In this document: positions 30,970-38,812 of the stretch, piece by piece
Layout: the number at the start of each line of letters is the position of its first letter
Position numbering within the stretch: the stretch's first letter is position 1
NCBI RefSeq assembly: GCF_018305005.1
Contig: NZ_JAGQEG010000007.1
Span: 1-64,000, forward strand
Length of the DNA stretch: 64,000 bases
Origin: Collimonas silvisoli
GTDB lineage: Bacteria; Pseudomonadota; Gammaproteobacteria; Burkholderiales; Burkholderiaceae_D
Direction of reading: 5' to 3'
Notes under the pieces: generated by a model
Databases searched by the model: none
The model's input: only the letters and a program-made list of their open reading frames with translations
What the model was told of the DNA's origin: nothing
Position numbers and translations under genes: made by a program

Positions 30970-32043
30970 ATGTCCGACACCAATACAGGCCCCAAGGCAT
31001 TCACTGCAACGCTCGGCATCCGCTATCCGATCGTGCAAGGGCCGATGAATGGCGGCTCGCCGGTTGAGCTGGTGACTGCCGTCAGCAATGCCGGAGGCCT
31101 GGGGTCATTTGCCGCCGCCCTGTTGTCGCCCAAGGCAATCATTGATGCGGTGAAGAAAATCCGCGCCCTCACCTCACGGCCGTTCAACGTCAATCTATTC
31201 GTTCTGGAGTCAATCCAGACAAGTGCGGCCGAACTCGACGCCGCGCAAGCTCTGCTGCTGCCGTTCCGCACTGCGCTCGGTCTTGGCCCGGCAACCACAC
31301 CGCAGAAATTCAGCGAAAGCTTCCAGGAGCAACTGGCCGCCCTGCTGGAGGCCGCGCCGCCGGTGGTCAGTTTCACCTTCGGCATACTCGATGCCGAAAC
31401 GGTGGCGCAGTTTCAACGCAAGGGCTGCAAGGTCATCGGCACGGTGACCAATGTTGCCGAAGCGCTGGCCTGGGAACAAGCTGGCGCCGATTTCATCTGC
31501 GTCCAAGGTAGCGAAGCCGGCGGCCACAGAGCGACATTTATCGGCGATATCGAGCAATCCTGCATTGGCTTGATGACGTTGATTCCACAGGTTGTTGCAG
31601 CAGTGAAAGTGCCGGTGATCGCCGCCGGCGGCATCATGGACGGGCGCGGCATCGCCGCCGCCATGCTGCTGGGCGCACAGGCTGCGCAACTTGGCACGGC
31701 TTTCCTGGCGAGCCCGGAATCGGGCATAGCGCCGGCCTGGCGAGAACAGCTGGCAAGTGCGAAAAGCGACAGCACACGCCTGACCCGTAGCTTCTCCGGC
31801 AGATACGCACGCGGCATCGTCAATCCGTTCATGGAGCAGATGCGGACGCATGAAAGTGCGGTGCCGCCCTACCCGATTCAAAATGCGCTGAGCGCCGAAA
31901 TACGCCAAACCGCAGCCAAACTCGGGCGTCCGGAATTCATGTCGCTATGGGCTGGCCAAGGGGTGGCGATGTCGCGCCCCATGCCGGCGGCTCAACTGGT
32001 AGCAACGCTGGCAACTGAACTGCAAGCTGTCGGCAATTGCTAG
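30970..32043 (+). CDS. NAD(P)H-dependent flavin oxidoreductase / nitronate monooxygenase family
   Basis: FMN-binding TIM-barrel enzyme of the 2-nitropropane dioxygenase family, 357 residues. It opens with LGIRYPIVQGPMNGGSPVELVTAVSNAGGLGSFAAAL. The FMN/active-site segment FICVQGSEAGGHRATF is near residue 180 and contains the GGHR motif of class I nitronate monooxygenases. PVIAAGGIMDGRGIAAAMLLGAQAAQLGTAFLASPES follows near residue 215. A strong AGGAGG site precedes the ATG. It stands alone, so the substrate (alkyl nitronate, quinone or other) is not settled by context. Members mostly detoxify propionate-3-nitronate. Confidence 0.9.
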   Translation: MSDTNTGPKAFTATLGIRYPIVQGPMNGGSPVELVTAVSNAGGLGSFAAALLSPKAIIDAVKKIRALTSRPFNVNLFVLESIQTSAAELDAAQALLLPFRTALGLGPATTPQKFSESFQEQLAALLEAAPPVVSFTFGILDAETVAQFQRKGCKVIGTVTNVAEALAWEQAGADFICVQGSEAGGHRATFIGDIEQSCIGLMTLIPQVVAAVKVPVIAAGGIMDGRGIAAAMLLGAQAAQLGTAFLASPESGIAPAWREQLASAKSDSTRLTRSFSGRYARGIVNPFMEQMRTHESAVPPYPIQNALSAEIRQTAAKLGRPEFMSLWAGQGVAMSRPMPAAQLVATLATELQAVGNC

Positions 32044-32301
32044 CCGCGAAGAGAAGCGACGTGCGTAAAGATCGGAAAACTGCAGCCGCCATGATTGAGC
32101 CAATATCGACCAGGGCCGCGAAGCCTGGCGCACGGCGTTGGCCGGCGCCTTATTATTCGGATGGATGTTTCAGGCCAGTCGGCATGCACGACAGATACAC
32201 GAGGGTGATATCTCGGCATAAAACATCTTTCCGTCACACCGAAAATCACCCCCATCCCTGAACGGGACGGAGGCTCAAAAGTCCGCTAATGCGGAGCCGG
32301 C

Positions 32302-34476
32302 TCAATACTTGAAATTCGCCGTCAGCAAAGCGGAACGGCCGGGTGCGATGGTGGCGTAGATGCCGACATGTGAAGCGTCATAAATCGTGGCATTGCTCAG
32401 ATTCAAAAGATTGAGCCTGAAATCCAGATGTTTGCTGACCTTGTAACTGACCATCGCATCGTAGCGCCAGTAAGACGGCAATTTGCGCGCATTGCTGTCG
32501 TCGACAAAACGTTCCGACATATAGTTGCCGCCGCCGCCAACAGTCAGCTGGCTCGTCAATTTATACGTTGTCCATGCGCTGAAGCTGTTTGGCGCTACAT
32601 ATTTGAGCTGCTTGCCGCTGTTGCCGCCCGCGCCGTCGGCACGCAAGACCGGGCGCAAATAGGTATAGCCGCCGAACACCGTCCAGGCTGGCGTGAGGTT
32701 CCCGGCGGCGCCCACCTCAATGCCGTCGACCCGGCTGTTGCCGATCAGCTCGACCAGGCCGGTAGTCGGTTCAATTGCGCGGCCGTTGACTTTTTCAGTG
32801 CGGAACACCGCTGCGGTCAGCATCAGCCGGTCGTCCAGCACATTCCATTTGGTGCCCACTTCGACACTGCGGTTCGATTCCGGCGGTGTCGGCGGTTGGC
32901 GCAGGCCGCCGCCGGCGACACCGTCAGCACCGCCAATTTGACCTTCTGCCTCGCCCGAAGGATTGGATGACGTTCCGTACGATGCATAGATACTGGCATT
33001 GGGCAGCGGCTTAAAGACAATCCCGGCCTGATAGTTCACGAAATCCCAGCTGCCGCGTCTTCCGGAACTGGTTGACACATCATATGCGTCGTAGCGCAAC
33101 CCGCCGTTGAGCTCCCATTTCGGCGTCAGGCGCATCGTATCGAACACGTAGGCTGCGCGAGTATTGTGTTTGGTCCGAACTGCCAGCGCATCCTTGACGA
33201 TGGTCCCGATGAAGGGCTGCCCGGGGTCAGGCCGGTACAGATCGGCAATCGGCGCGGTATTGCTTATGCTGAAACCCTTGTTGTAAGTGATCTCGCGGCT
33301 GAACTCAAGCCCGGCCGCATAGCTATGCTCAATGCCGCCAGTGTGCAACTTGCCGGTCAATTCGGTTTGATTGAGCAGCGTAGTGTTTTCCAGCGCCCGT
33401 CCTACGCCACGCCGGGTCACCATGCCATAGCCGGGTAGCTTAGGAGCGTTTTGCATGGTTGGCCGCGACACCACGTATTCGTTGCTGCTTTTACTGTAGC
33501 GCGTGACGTTGCGCAGCTTGCCGCCTCCTTCCATCTGATGAGATACATCCACCGTGGCAAGATCGGCGCCGGTGCGGCGGTAGTCGCGGCCGGTCAGTCC
33601 GTAAAAATTCCTGCGATCGACCTGCGCCGGCAAGCCGGTATTGTTGACGGTGTCGAACGGGATTCCCTGATCGGGAATGTCGTCGGTGCGCAAGGCGTAA
33701 TAGCTCAACGTTGCCTGGGTCTTGCCGTGCAGTCCGAACGTCAGCGACGGCGCCACGCCCCAGCGGCTGACCGTGGGGCCATCGCGGCCAGCCACATTGG
33801 CTTCGTGCTTCATCAGGTTCAGGCGCAACGCAGCTTGATCTCCCAGCAGCCAGTTGGCGTCGCCAGTCAGGCGTCGGGTCTGATCGGTGCCAAGCATGGC
33901 GCTGCCGGCATAAAAATTTTCTTTTTTCGGTGCCTTGCTGACCAGGTTGATGCTGCCGCCGGTCGATCCGCGGCCGGTATAGGCAGAGCCCGGGCCTTTG
34001 ACGATCTCGATCTGCTCGATGTTGAATGCCTCGTGCGAAACACGGCCAAGGTCGCGCATGCCGTCGACCATCAGATCGGTACTGGCATCGTAGCCGCGGA
34101 TGAAAGGCCGGTCGCCAATCGGCGTACCGCCTTCGCCGGCGCCCAGCGTAATCCCGGGCGTGGTTCGCAGCACCTCGACAAGTGAAGTCGCGCCGCGTTC
34201 CTCGATCAGCTCCTGGTTGATCACTGTGATTGTCTTGGGCGTATCCAGCAGCGGCGCGGTAAATTTATCGGACGCGGAGCGGTCGACCTTATAGCTTCCT
34301 TCGCGCTCGCTGCGGACGTTGACTGAAGGCAGCTCGGCCTCAGGCACGCCGGCGGCGGTTATAGCCGGGGCAAACAGGCTGCTGAAAGCAATGCTGAGCG
34401 CCATATTTCTACCTTGCCTGGAAGGCTGTTCGGCAGCGTCGGCAGATTGCGGGGTGGGTGTGGATGAGGTATCCAT
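32302..34476 (-). CDS. TonB-dependent siderophore receptor
   Basis: Outer-membrane ligand-gated channel, 724 residues. After a signal region (ALSIAFSSLFAPAITAAG) comes a TonB-box-like segment LPSVNVR. The plug domain follows (TPKTITVINQELIEERGATSLVEVLRTTPGITLGAGEGG, RPFIRGYDASTDLMVDGMRD, VEIVKGPGS-type EIVKGPGSAYTGRGSTGGSINLVSK), and then a 22-strand barrel ending in aromatic F-K-Y. The plug is closest in style to catecholate receptors such as Fiu. A Fur-like box lies 126-144 bp upstream. No siderophore synthesis genes are nearby, so it probably takes up a foreign siderophore. Confidence 0.93.
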   Translation of the reverse strand: MDTSSTPTPQSADAAEQPSRQGRNMALSIAFSSLFAPAITAAGVPEAELPSVNVRSEREGSYKVDRSASDKFTAPLLDTPKTITVINQELIEERGATSLVEVLRTTPGITLGAGEGGTPIGDRPFIRGYDASTDLMVDGMRDLGRVSHEAFNIEQIEIVKGPGSAYTGRGSTGGSINLVSKAPKKENFYAGSAMLGTDQTRRLTGDANWLLGDQAALRLNLMKHEANVAGRDGPTVSRWGVAPSLTFGLHGKTQATLSYYALRTDDIPDQGIPFDTVNNTGLPAQVDRRNFYGLTGRDYRRTGADLATVDVSHQMEGGGKLRNVTRYSKSSNEYVVSRPTMQNAPKLPGYGMVTRRGVGRALENTTLLNQTELTGKLHTGGIEHSYAAGLEFSREITYNKGFSISNTAPIADLYRPDPGQPFIGTIVKDALAVRTKHNTRAAYVFDTMRLTPKWELNGGLRYDAYDVSTSSGRRGSWDFVNYQAGIVFKPLPNASIYASYGTSSNPSGEAEGQIGGADGVAGGGLRQPPTPPESNRSVEVGTKWNVLDDRLMLTAAVFRTEKVNGRAIEPTTGLVELIGNSRVDGIEVGAAGNLTPAWTVFGGYTYLRPVLRADGAGGNSGKQLKYVAPNSFSAWTTYKLTSQLTVGGGGNYMSERFVDDSNARKLPSYWRYDAMVSYKVSKHLDFRLNLLNLSNATIYDASHVGIYATIAPGRSALLTANFKY

Positions 34477-34601
34477 GCGATATCCTTTCGTTTGAAAAAT
34501 GACGATGCACGTAGGCCGCCAGTGCTAGGCCTGTAAATCAAGTTCTTTACGCGCACGCTTTTCAATGGCGCGGATAAAGTTATCAATTTATACATGTAAT
34601 T

Positions 34602-34620
34602 ACAAATGATAACCGTTCTC
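34602..34620 (-). promoter_or_regulatory. Fur-box-like site upstream of the siderophore receptor
   Basis: ACAAATGATAACCGTTCTC agrees with the 19-bp Fur consensus at 13 positions, with the AATGATAA core intact. It lies in an A/T-rich stretch upstream of the leftward TonB receptor gene, as expected for iron-repressed transcription. Confidence 0.5.
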
Positions 34621-34709
34621 ATCCAGTTTTGGTAGAGAATACTTGTTTATTTTTCAATCGCTCAGAAAGAGAGAGGCAAGGAACCGTAAATCAATCGACG
34701 GCGTGGGAG

Positions 34710-34728
34710 ACGCCCTCGCAGAGGGCGT
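34710..34728. other. 8-bp hairpin between amn and the TonB receptor promoter
   Basis: Perfect stem ACGCCCTC (34710-34717) / GAGGGCGT (34721-34728) with a three-base loop, extendable by a GGG/CCC pairing with one bulge. It lies 35 bp beyond the AMP nucleosidase stop. There is no U-run in either direction. It could end amn transcription with Rho or insulate the receptor promoter. Confidence 0.45.
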
Positions 34729-34762
34729 TCCCAAAGATGGCGCTACTGTTTTACAGACACTC

Positions 34763-36256
34763 TTATCGGAAAGCCGGCTCGCTGAAACTGCGCAGTTTGC
34801 GGCTATGCAATTGCTCTACGCCCTGATTGCGCAGCAATTCCAGCGCCTTGATGCCGATCTTCAAATGCTGGTTGACGCGTTGCTCGTAAAAGCGATTCGC
34901 CATCCCGGGCAATTTTATTTCGCCGTGCAGCGGCTTGTCCGAGACGCACAGCAAAGTGCCGTAAGGGACGCGGAAGCGGAAACCGTTGGCCGCCACCGTC
35001 GCGCTTTCCATATCCAGCGCGATAGCCCGGCTTTGATTGAAGCGCAGCAAAGGCTTGCGATGATCGCGCAGTTCCCAGTTGCGATCGTCGATCGACGCCA
35101 CTGTGCCGGTACGCATGATGCGCTTCAGTTCATAGCCCTCCAGCTGGGTGATGGCGGCCACCGCATCTTGCAAAGCCAGTTGCACCTCGGCCAGCGCAGG
35201 CACCGGCACCCACAGCGGCAAGTCGTCGTCCAGCACATGATCGTCGCGCACATAAGCATGCGCCAGCACGTAGTCGCCCATCCGCTGCGAGGTCGACAAG
35301 CCGGCGCAATGGCCCAGCATGATCCAGCCGTGCGGGCGCAGCACAGCAACATGGTCGGTAATGGTTTTGGCATTCGACGGGCCGACGCCGATATTGATCA
35401 GCGTGATGCCGGAACCATCGGCGCGTTGCAAATGATAGGCCGGCATCTGCGGCTGCCGCGCCGGCGCAATGCCGGTGAGTGCGCGATCGGACGGCAGATC
35501 GTCGAGGTTGGCGTTCCAGGTGGTCAGATCGCCCGGCTCGACAAATGCCGTGTATTGCTGGCGATATTCGCGCTGCACCGGATCGCTGCTGGCTTGCATC
35601 AGCTCGCGCCCCATGCGGATGAATTCGTCGACGTAGAACGCGTAGTTGGTAAACAACACATAGCGCTGGAAACGATCGGGCGAGGTCGCCGTATAGTGCT
35701 TCAGCCGGTGCAGCGAATAATCGATGCGCGGCGCGGTAAACAAGGACAGCGGATGCGGATCGCCCGGCAGCTCTTCAAACGTGCCGTTGACGATGCGGTC
35801 GTCCATGGTCGCCAGGTTGGGCAGGTCGAACACATCCGGCAGCGTACGCAAATGATCGGGATCGAGATTACCTTCGACATGGATGCCTTCGGGGAAGGCG
35901 AAGTGCACCGGGATCGGCATGTCGCTGACGCCGATTTCGAGCGGTACGTCGTGGTTATCGCGCAGCAGTTTGAACTGGCTGACCAGGTAATTGGTGTACA
36001 GCTCCGGCCGGGTCAGCGTAGTTTCGTAGACGCCGGGACCAGAGACAAAACCAAAGGAATGGCGGGTATCGGCCCGGGTATTGAACTCGGTCGTGACGCG
36101 TACAAACGGATAGCAGGCGCGCACTCGTTCCGGCATCGAAGCGCCATTTGCAAAGCGCTTGAAAGCTTCACGCAACAAGGCGGTGTGGTGTTCGTAAATT
36201 TCTTGCACGCGGACGACGGCGGCGTGGGGATCGGTAAATTGCTCAGTCGGGAACAT
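34763..36256 (-). CDS. amn: AMP nucleosidase
   Basis: Hydrolyses AMP to adenine and ribose 5-phosphate, adjusting adenylate pools in the cytosol. The 497-residue product, starting at ATG 36256 with GGAG upstream, has the N-terminal AMP nucleosidase domain (RVRACYPFVRVTTEFNTRADTRHSFGFVSGPGVYETTLTRP). The C-terminal phosphorylase-like domain includes GSGITLINIGVGPSNAKTITDHVAVLRPHGWIMLGHCAGL and the late VDMES-like segment LDMESATVAANGFRFRVPYGTLLCVSDKPLHGEIKLPG. The length agrees with E. coli Amn (484). The start at 36283 is less likely. Confidence 0.95.
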   Translation of the reverse strand: MFPTEQFTDPHAAVVRVQEIYEHHTALLREAFKRFANGASMPERVRACYPFVRVTTEFNTRADTRHSFGFVSGPGVYETTLTRPELYTNYLVSQFKLLRDNHDVPLEIGVSDMPIPVHFAFPEGIHVEGNLDPDHLRTLPDVFDLPNLATMDDRIVNGTFEELPGDPHPLSLFTAPRIDYSLHRLKHYTATSPDRFQRYVLFTNYAFYVDEFIRMGRELMQASSDPVQREYRQQYTAFVEPGDLTTWNANLDDLPSDRALTGIAPARQPQMPAYHLQRADGSGITLINIGVGPSNAKTITDHVAVLRPHGWIMLGHCAGLSTSQRMGDYVLAHAYVRDDHVLDDDLPLWVPVPALAEVQLALQDAVAAITQLEGYELKRIMRTGTVASIDDRNWELRDHRKPLLRFNQSRAIALDMESATVAANGFRFRVPYGTLLCVSDKPLHGEIKLPGMANRFYEQRVNQHLKIGIKALELLRNQGVEQLHSRKLRSFSEPAFR

Positions 36257-36417
36257 TGAATCTCCATAGCGGTATCGACACATAGCGGGACGCCAGACGC
36301 GCTGGCGTCATGGTCCGGACTTTTTATCCGGACCTTACAGTTCAATTCTACTGGGATTGGCGCGAGAGCGGGAGCCGAAAGCTATGGCAAGTTATAGCAA
36401 GTGCAGCAAGTACGGCA

Positions 36418-37098
36418 TTACTTCAGCAAATCGTACTTGCCGCCCTTTTCGATTGCGCGCTGATACGCCGGCCGCTCGTGGATACGCTGCAAAAAGGCAA
36501 GCAAGCGCGGCCGGCTGGCGTCCAGGCCGCCGCGCGATTGCGAGGCTTCCAGCGGGAAGCTCATCTGGATGTCGGCAGCGCTGAATTCTTCACCGGCAAA
36601 CCAGGTCGATTTGCCTAGCTCGCCTTCCATGAAATCCAGATGCGTCTTGAGTTGCGGATCGATGTAGTTGCGCTGCACGCCGTCAGCGATCATGCGCGCC
36701 AGCGGCCGCAGAATAGCAGGCATGGGCGGCCGCGCCAGGCGGCCGAAGATCAGCTTCATCAGTAATGGCGGCATGGCCGAACCTTCGGCGTAATGCAGCC
36801 AGTAGGTGTAGCGCCGGCGGTCCTTGCTGCCCGCCGCCGGGATCAGGCGGCCGCCGCCATATTGCTGCAGCAGGTATTCGACAATCGCGCCGGATTCGGC
36901 GATCGTGTTATCGCCGTCCGTGATCACCGGCGCTTTGCCCAGGGGATGAACTGCCTTCAGCGCAGCCGGCGCCAGCATGGTTTTTGGATCGCGCCGATAG
37001 GGCTTGATCTCATAATCCAGCCCCAGCTCTTCGAGCAGCCACAGCACGCGCTGCGAACGGGAATTGTTGAGATGGTGAACGATGATCATGGTCGGCAA
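36418..37098 (-). CDS. glutathione S-transferase family protein
   Basis: Cytosolic glutathione transferase of 226 residues. The thioredoxin-fold N-terminal domain is IIVHHLNNSRSQRVLWLLEELGLDYEIKPYRRDPKTMLAPAALKAVHPLGKAPVI. It carries the cis-proline in GKAPVI and the glutathione-binding ESGAIVEYLLQQYG. An all-helical C-terminal domain with the FSAADIQMSFPLEAS capping motif follows. The likely catalytic Ser/Asn is in NNSRSQRVLW. The first three residues may be dispensable (ATG at 37089). Substrate unknown; it stands alone downstream of the thioredoxin-fold gene. Confidence 0.92.
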   Translation of the reverse strand: MPTMIIVHHLNNSRSQRVLWLLEELGLDYEIKPYRRDPKTMLAPAALKAVHPLGKAPVITDGDNTIAESGAIVEYLLQQYGGGRLIPAAGSKDRRRYTYWLHYAEGSAMPPLLMKLIFGRLARPPMPAILRPLARMIADGVQRNYIDPQLKTHLDFMEGELGKSTWFAGEEFSAADIQMSFPLEASQSRGGLDASRPRLLAFLQRIHERPAYQRAIEKGGKYDLLK

Positions 37099-37171
37099 GT
37101 CCGGTCAGGTAGCAGGAGAAATTACAGTCCTGCTAGCGTAACCGATTTACCGGGGGATGATCCCGTCTTTG

Positions 37172-38737
37172 CTAAACCCGGGTTGGACTCAGCAAACCTT
37201 GGCAAGTTGCGCGCTGTGCGTCTGCCGCCGGCAGCTTGCCGCACACCGTATCGAGTTGCTGCCGCAAACGCCCCAGCACCGCTTGATGCTTGCCGTCGCC
37301 ATTCCAGGCGTTGAGCTTTTTCGCCAGGCGTTCCAGCACCGTGCGGTTACGTTCGTAAAACGCATTCTGAGTGCCGCCCAGTTCTTGCAGCACAGTACGC
37401 GCAACCTTCTCTATCCGCCCTTCGTCTTGCGGCGTCAGTTCCAGCAAGCCCGACAAATACGCCGCGCCCCATTGCAAGCGCGTCGCCGGCCCCTGCGCCG
37501 CCTGATAAGCTTGCTCATACCAATTGATGGCGCCGGTTTTATCGCCGCGCTTCTTGGCGTTCGAAGCCAGGCTGAGCATGAAATAGTAAGGCGCATGCGA
37601 GCGCTTCAACTCCGCCTTGAGCAAACTATCCGAATCGTCCAGCAAGCCGGCGTCGCTCAAGGCATGGGCGCCGGCATTGATCACCGATTGCCGTTCATAG
37701 GCATCGGTAGTTGCACTGTCGGCTTGCGCCACGCTTTGCCGCACATCTTTGAGCAAGGCTGGCGCCAGCGCACCGTCCGGCGTGTCGATACGCGCCAGCG
37801 ATACTTGCGCTGCCGTTGCCTGCAAGCGATCAGTCTTGGATAAAGTGCGGTCGCCGGACAGGCGCTGCATGGCGAGATTCCAGGCCGCGATCAATTTGGC
37901 GCGGGCCGGCGATTTCGGCGAGGTCGCCAGTTGCACCAGTTCAGCCGGATAGTTGGTCAAGATATCCATGTTCTCGCGCGCAACACGCGCATCCGCCACT
38001 GCTTTCGTCAATTGCGCTGCCGCCGACGTTTTATCAACGCCGGCGGTCTCGCCCGGCTTGGCAGCGGCTACCAGCGCGCTTAAGGCCAGGCGATTGGCGC
38101 TATCGCCAGCCGGACAAGCTGCCGCCAAACGCTTCAGCGTAGACCATAATTCCTTGCTGCCGACCAGCTGCTGTTCATCCGTATCCCATGAGTAGTAGGC
38201 CAGCAAACGCCATTCGTCCGCAGTCAGCTTGGCGCCGGCCAGCGCTGCCTGCAAAGTCTGCTTGACCGGGCGGTTGGCGCTGATGCCGAGCGTCAGCGTC
38301 TGCAGATAACGGTCGGCGTCGATCTCTCCCGGCAAACGGGTGATTTCAGTGCCGTCCGGCTTGAACAGGATCATGGTCGGATAACCGCGCACCTTGAAAC
38401 GCTCGCCGAGTTTTTGCGCACCGGCGCTATCGCCGTCGATGTGTACCGGCACAAAAAAACGCGAGCGCTCGATAAATCCCTGCCGATTGAAAATCGTGGC
38501 TTTTACCTGATTGCAAGGCGGACACCAGCTCGCGCCCCAATACAGGAACAAGGGCTTGTTATGCGCCTTGGCAAAAGCGAAGGCGGCGTCGACATCGCCG
38601 TCATACCAGTTGATGCCCTCGGCAGTTGTGGTCGCATCGGCCGCTGCGGGCTTGGCGGTGGCGGTCAGGGCCGTGGCCGGCGCGGTGGCGCACATCAGCG
38701 TGGCAAACATGGCGGCGGCAGCTGATAAGGTCTTCAT
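37172..38737 (-). CDS. exported thioredoxin-fold protein with a long helical C-terminal region
   Basis: The product (521 residues) has a signal peptide (residues 1-23, ending ATALTA or nearby). A thioredoxin-like domain at about 42-155 follows, with the redox motif C72-P-P-C75 in YWGASWCPPCNQVKATIF and cis-Pro at 120 (GYPTMILFKPDG). The remaining 350 residues are helix-rich and Ala/Leu-rich, resembling TPR-type repeats (NWYEQAYQAAQGPATRLQWGAAYLSG). Such proteins act in the periplasm as thiol oxidoreductases. It lies 75 bp downstream of a large TonB receptor gene on the same strand, suggesting linked roles. The partner of the CPPC site is unknown. Confidence 0.85.
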   Translation of the reverse strand: MKTLSAAAAMFATLMCATAPATALTATAKPAAADATTTAEGINWYDGDVDAAFAFAKAHNKPLFLYWGASWCPPCNQVKATIFNRQGFIERSRFFVPVHIDGDSAGAQKLGERFKVRGYPTMILFKPDGTEITRLPGEIDADRYLQTLTLGISANRPVKQTLQAALAGAKLTADEWRLLAYYSWDTDEQQLVGSKELWSTLKRLAAACPAGDSANRLALSALVAAAKPGETAGVDKTSAAAQLTKAVADARVARENMDILTNYPAELVQLATSPKSPARAKLIAAWNLAMQRLSGDRTLSKTDRLQATAAQVSLARIDTPDGALAPALLKDVRQSVAQADSATTDAYERQSVINAGAHALSDAGLLDDSDSLLKAELKRSHAPYYFMLSLASNAKKRGDKTGAINWYEQAYQAAQGPATRLQWGAAYLSGLLELTPQDEGRIEKVARTVLQELGGTQNAFYERNRTVLERLAKKLNAWNGDGKHQAVLGRLRQQLDTVCGKLPAADAQRATCQGLLSPTRV

Positions 38738-38765
38738 TTTTTGCTCACGTCAACGGTTGAAACCG

Positions 38766-38794
38766 CATAGGGATAGGCAAAGTCCATCCCTATG
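38766..38794. other. 9-bp inverted repeat between TonB receptor and thioredoxin-fold gene
   Basis: CATAGGGAT (38766-38774) and ATCCCTATG (38786-38794) form a perfect stem with an 11-base loop, just after the TonB receptor stop at 38813. No U-run follows leftward, so partial termination or mRNA 3'-end protection is more likely than a strong stop. Confidence 0.5.
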
Positions 38795-38812
38795 CAGCCA
38801 TGAAAATATCTT

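Noticed and set aside
32044-32301. Possible small genes on either strand between the flavoprotein and TonB receptor genes
   Set aside because: Two short frames of about 70 codons overlap on opposite strands, neither with a ribosome site or recognisable motif.
34643-36259. Rightward open frame of about 540 codons
   Set aside because: Antisense to amn over nearly its entire length; amn has clear catalytic motifs and a ribosome site.
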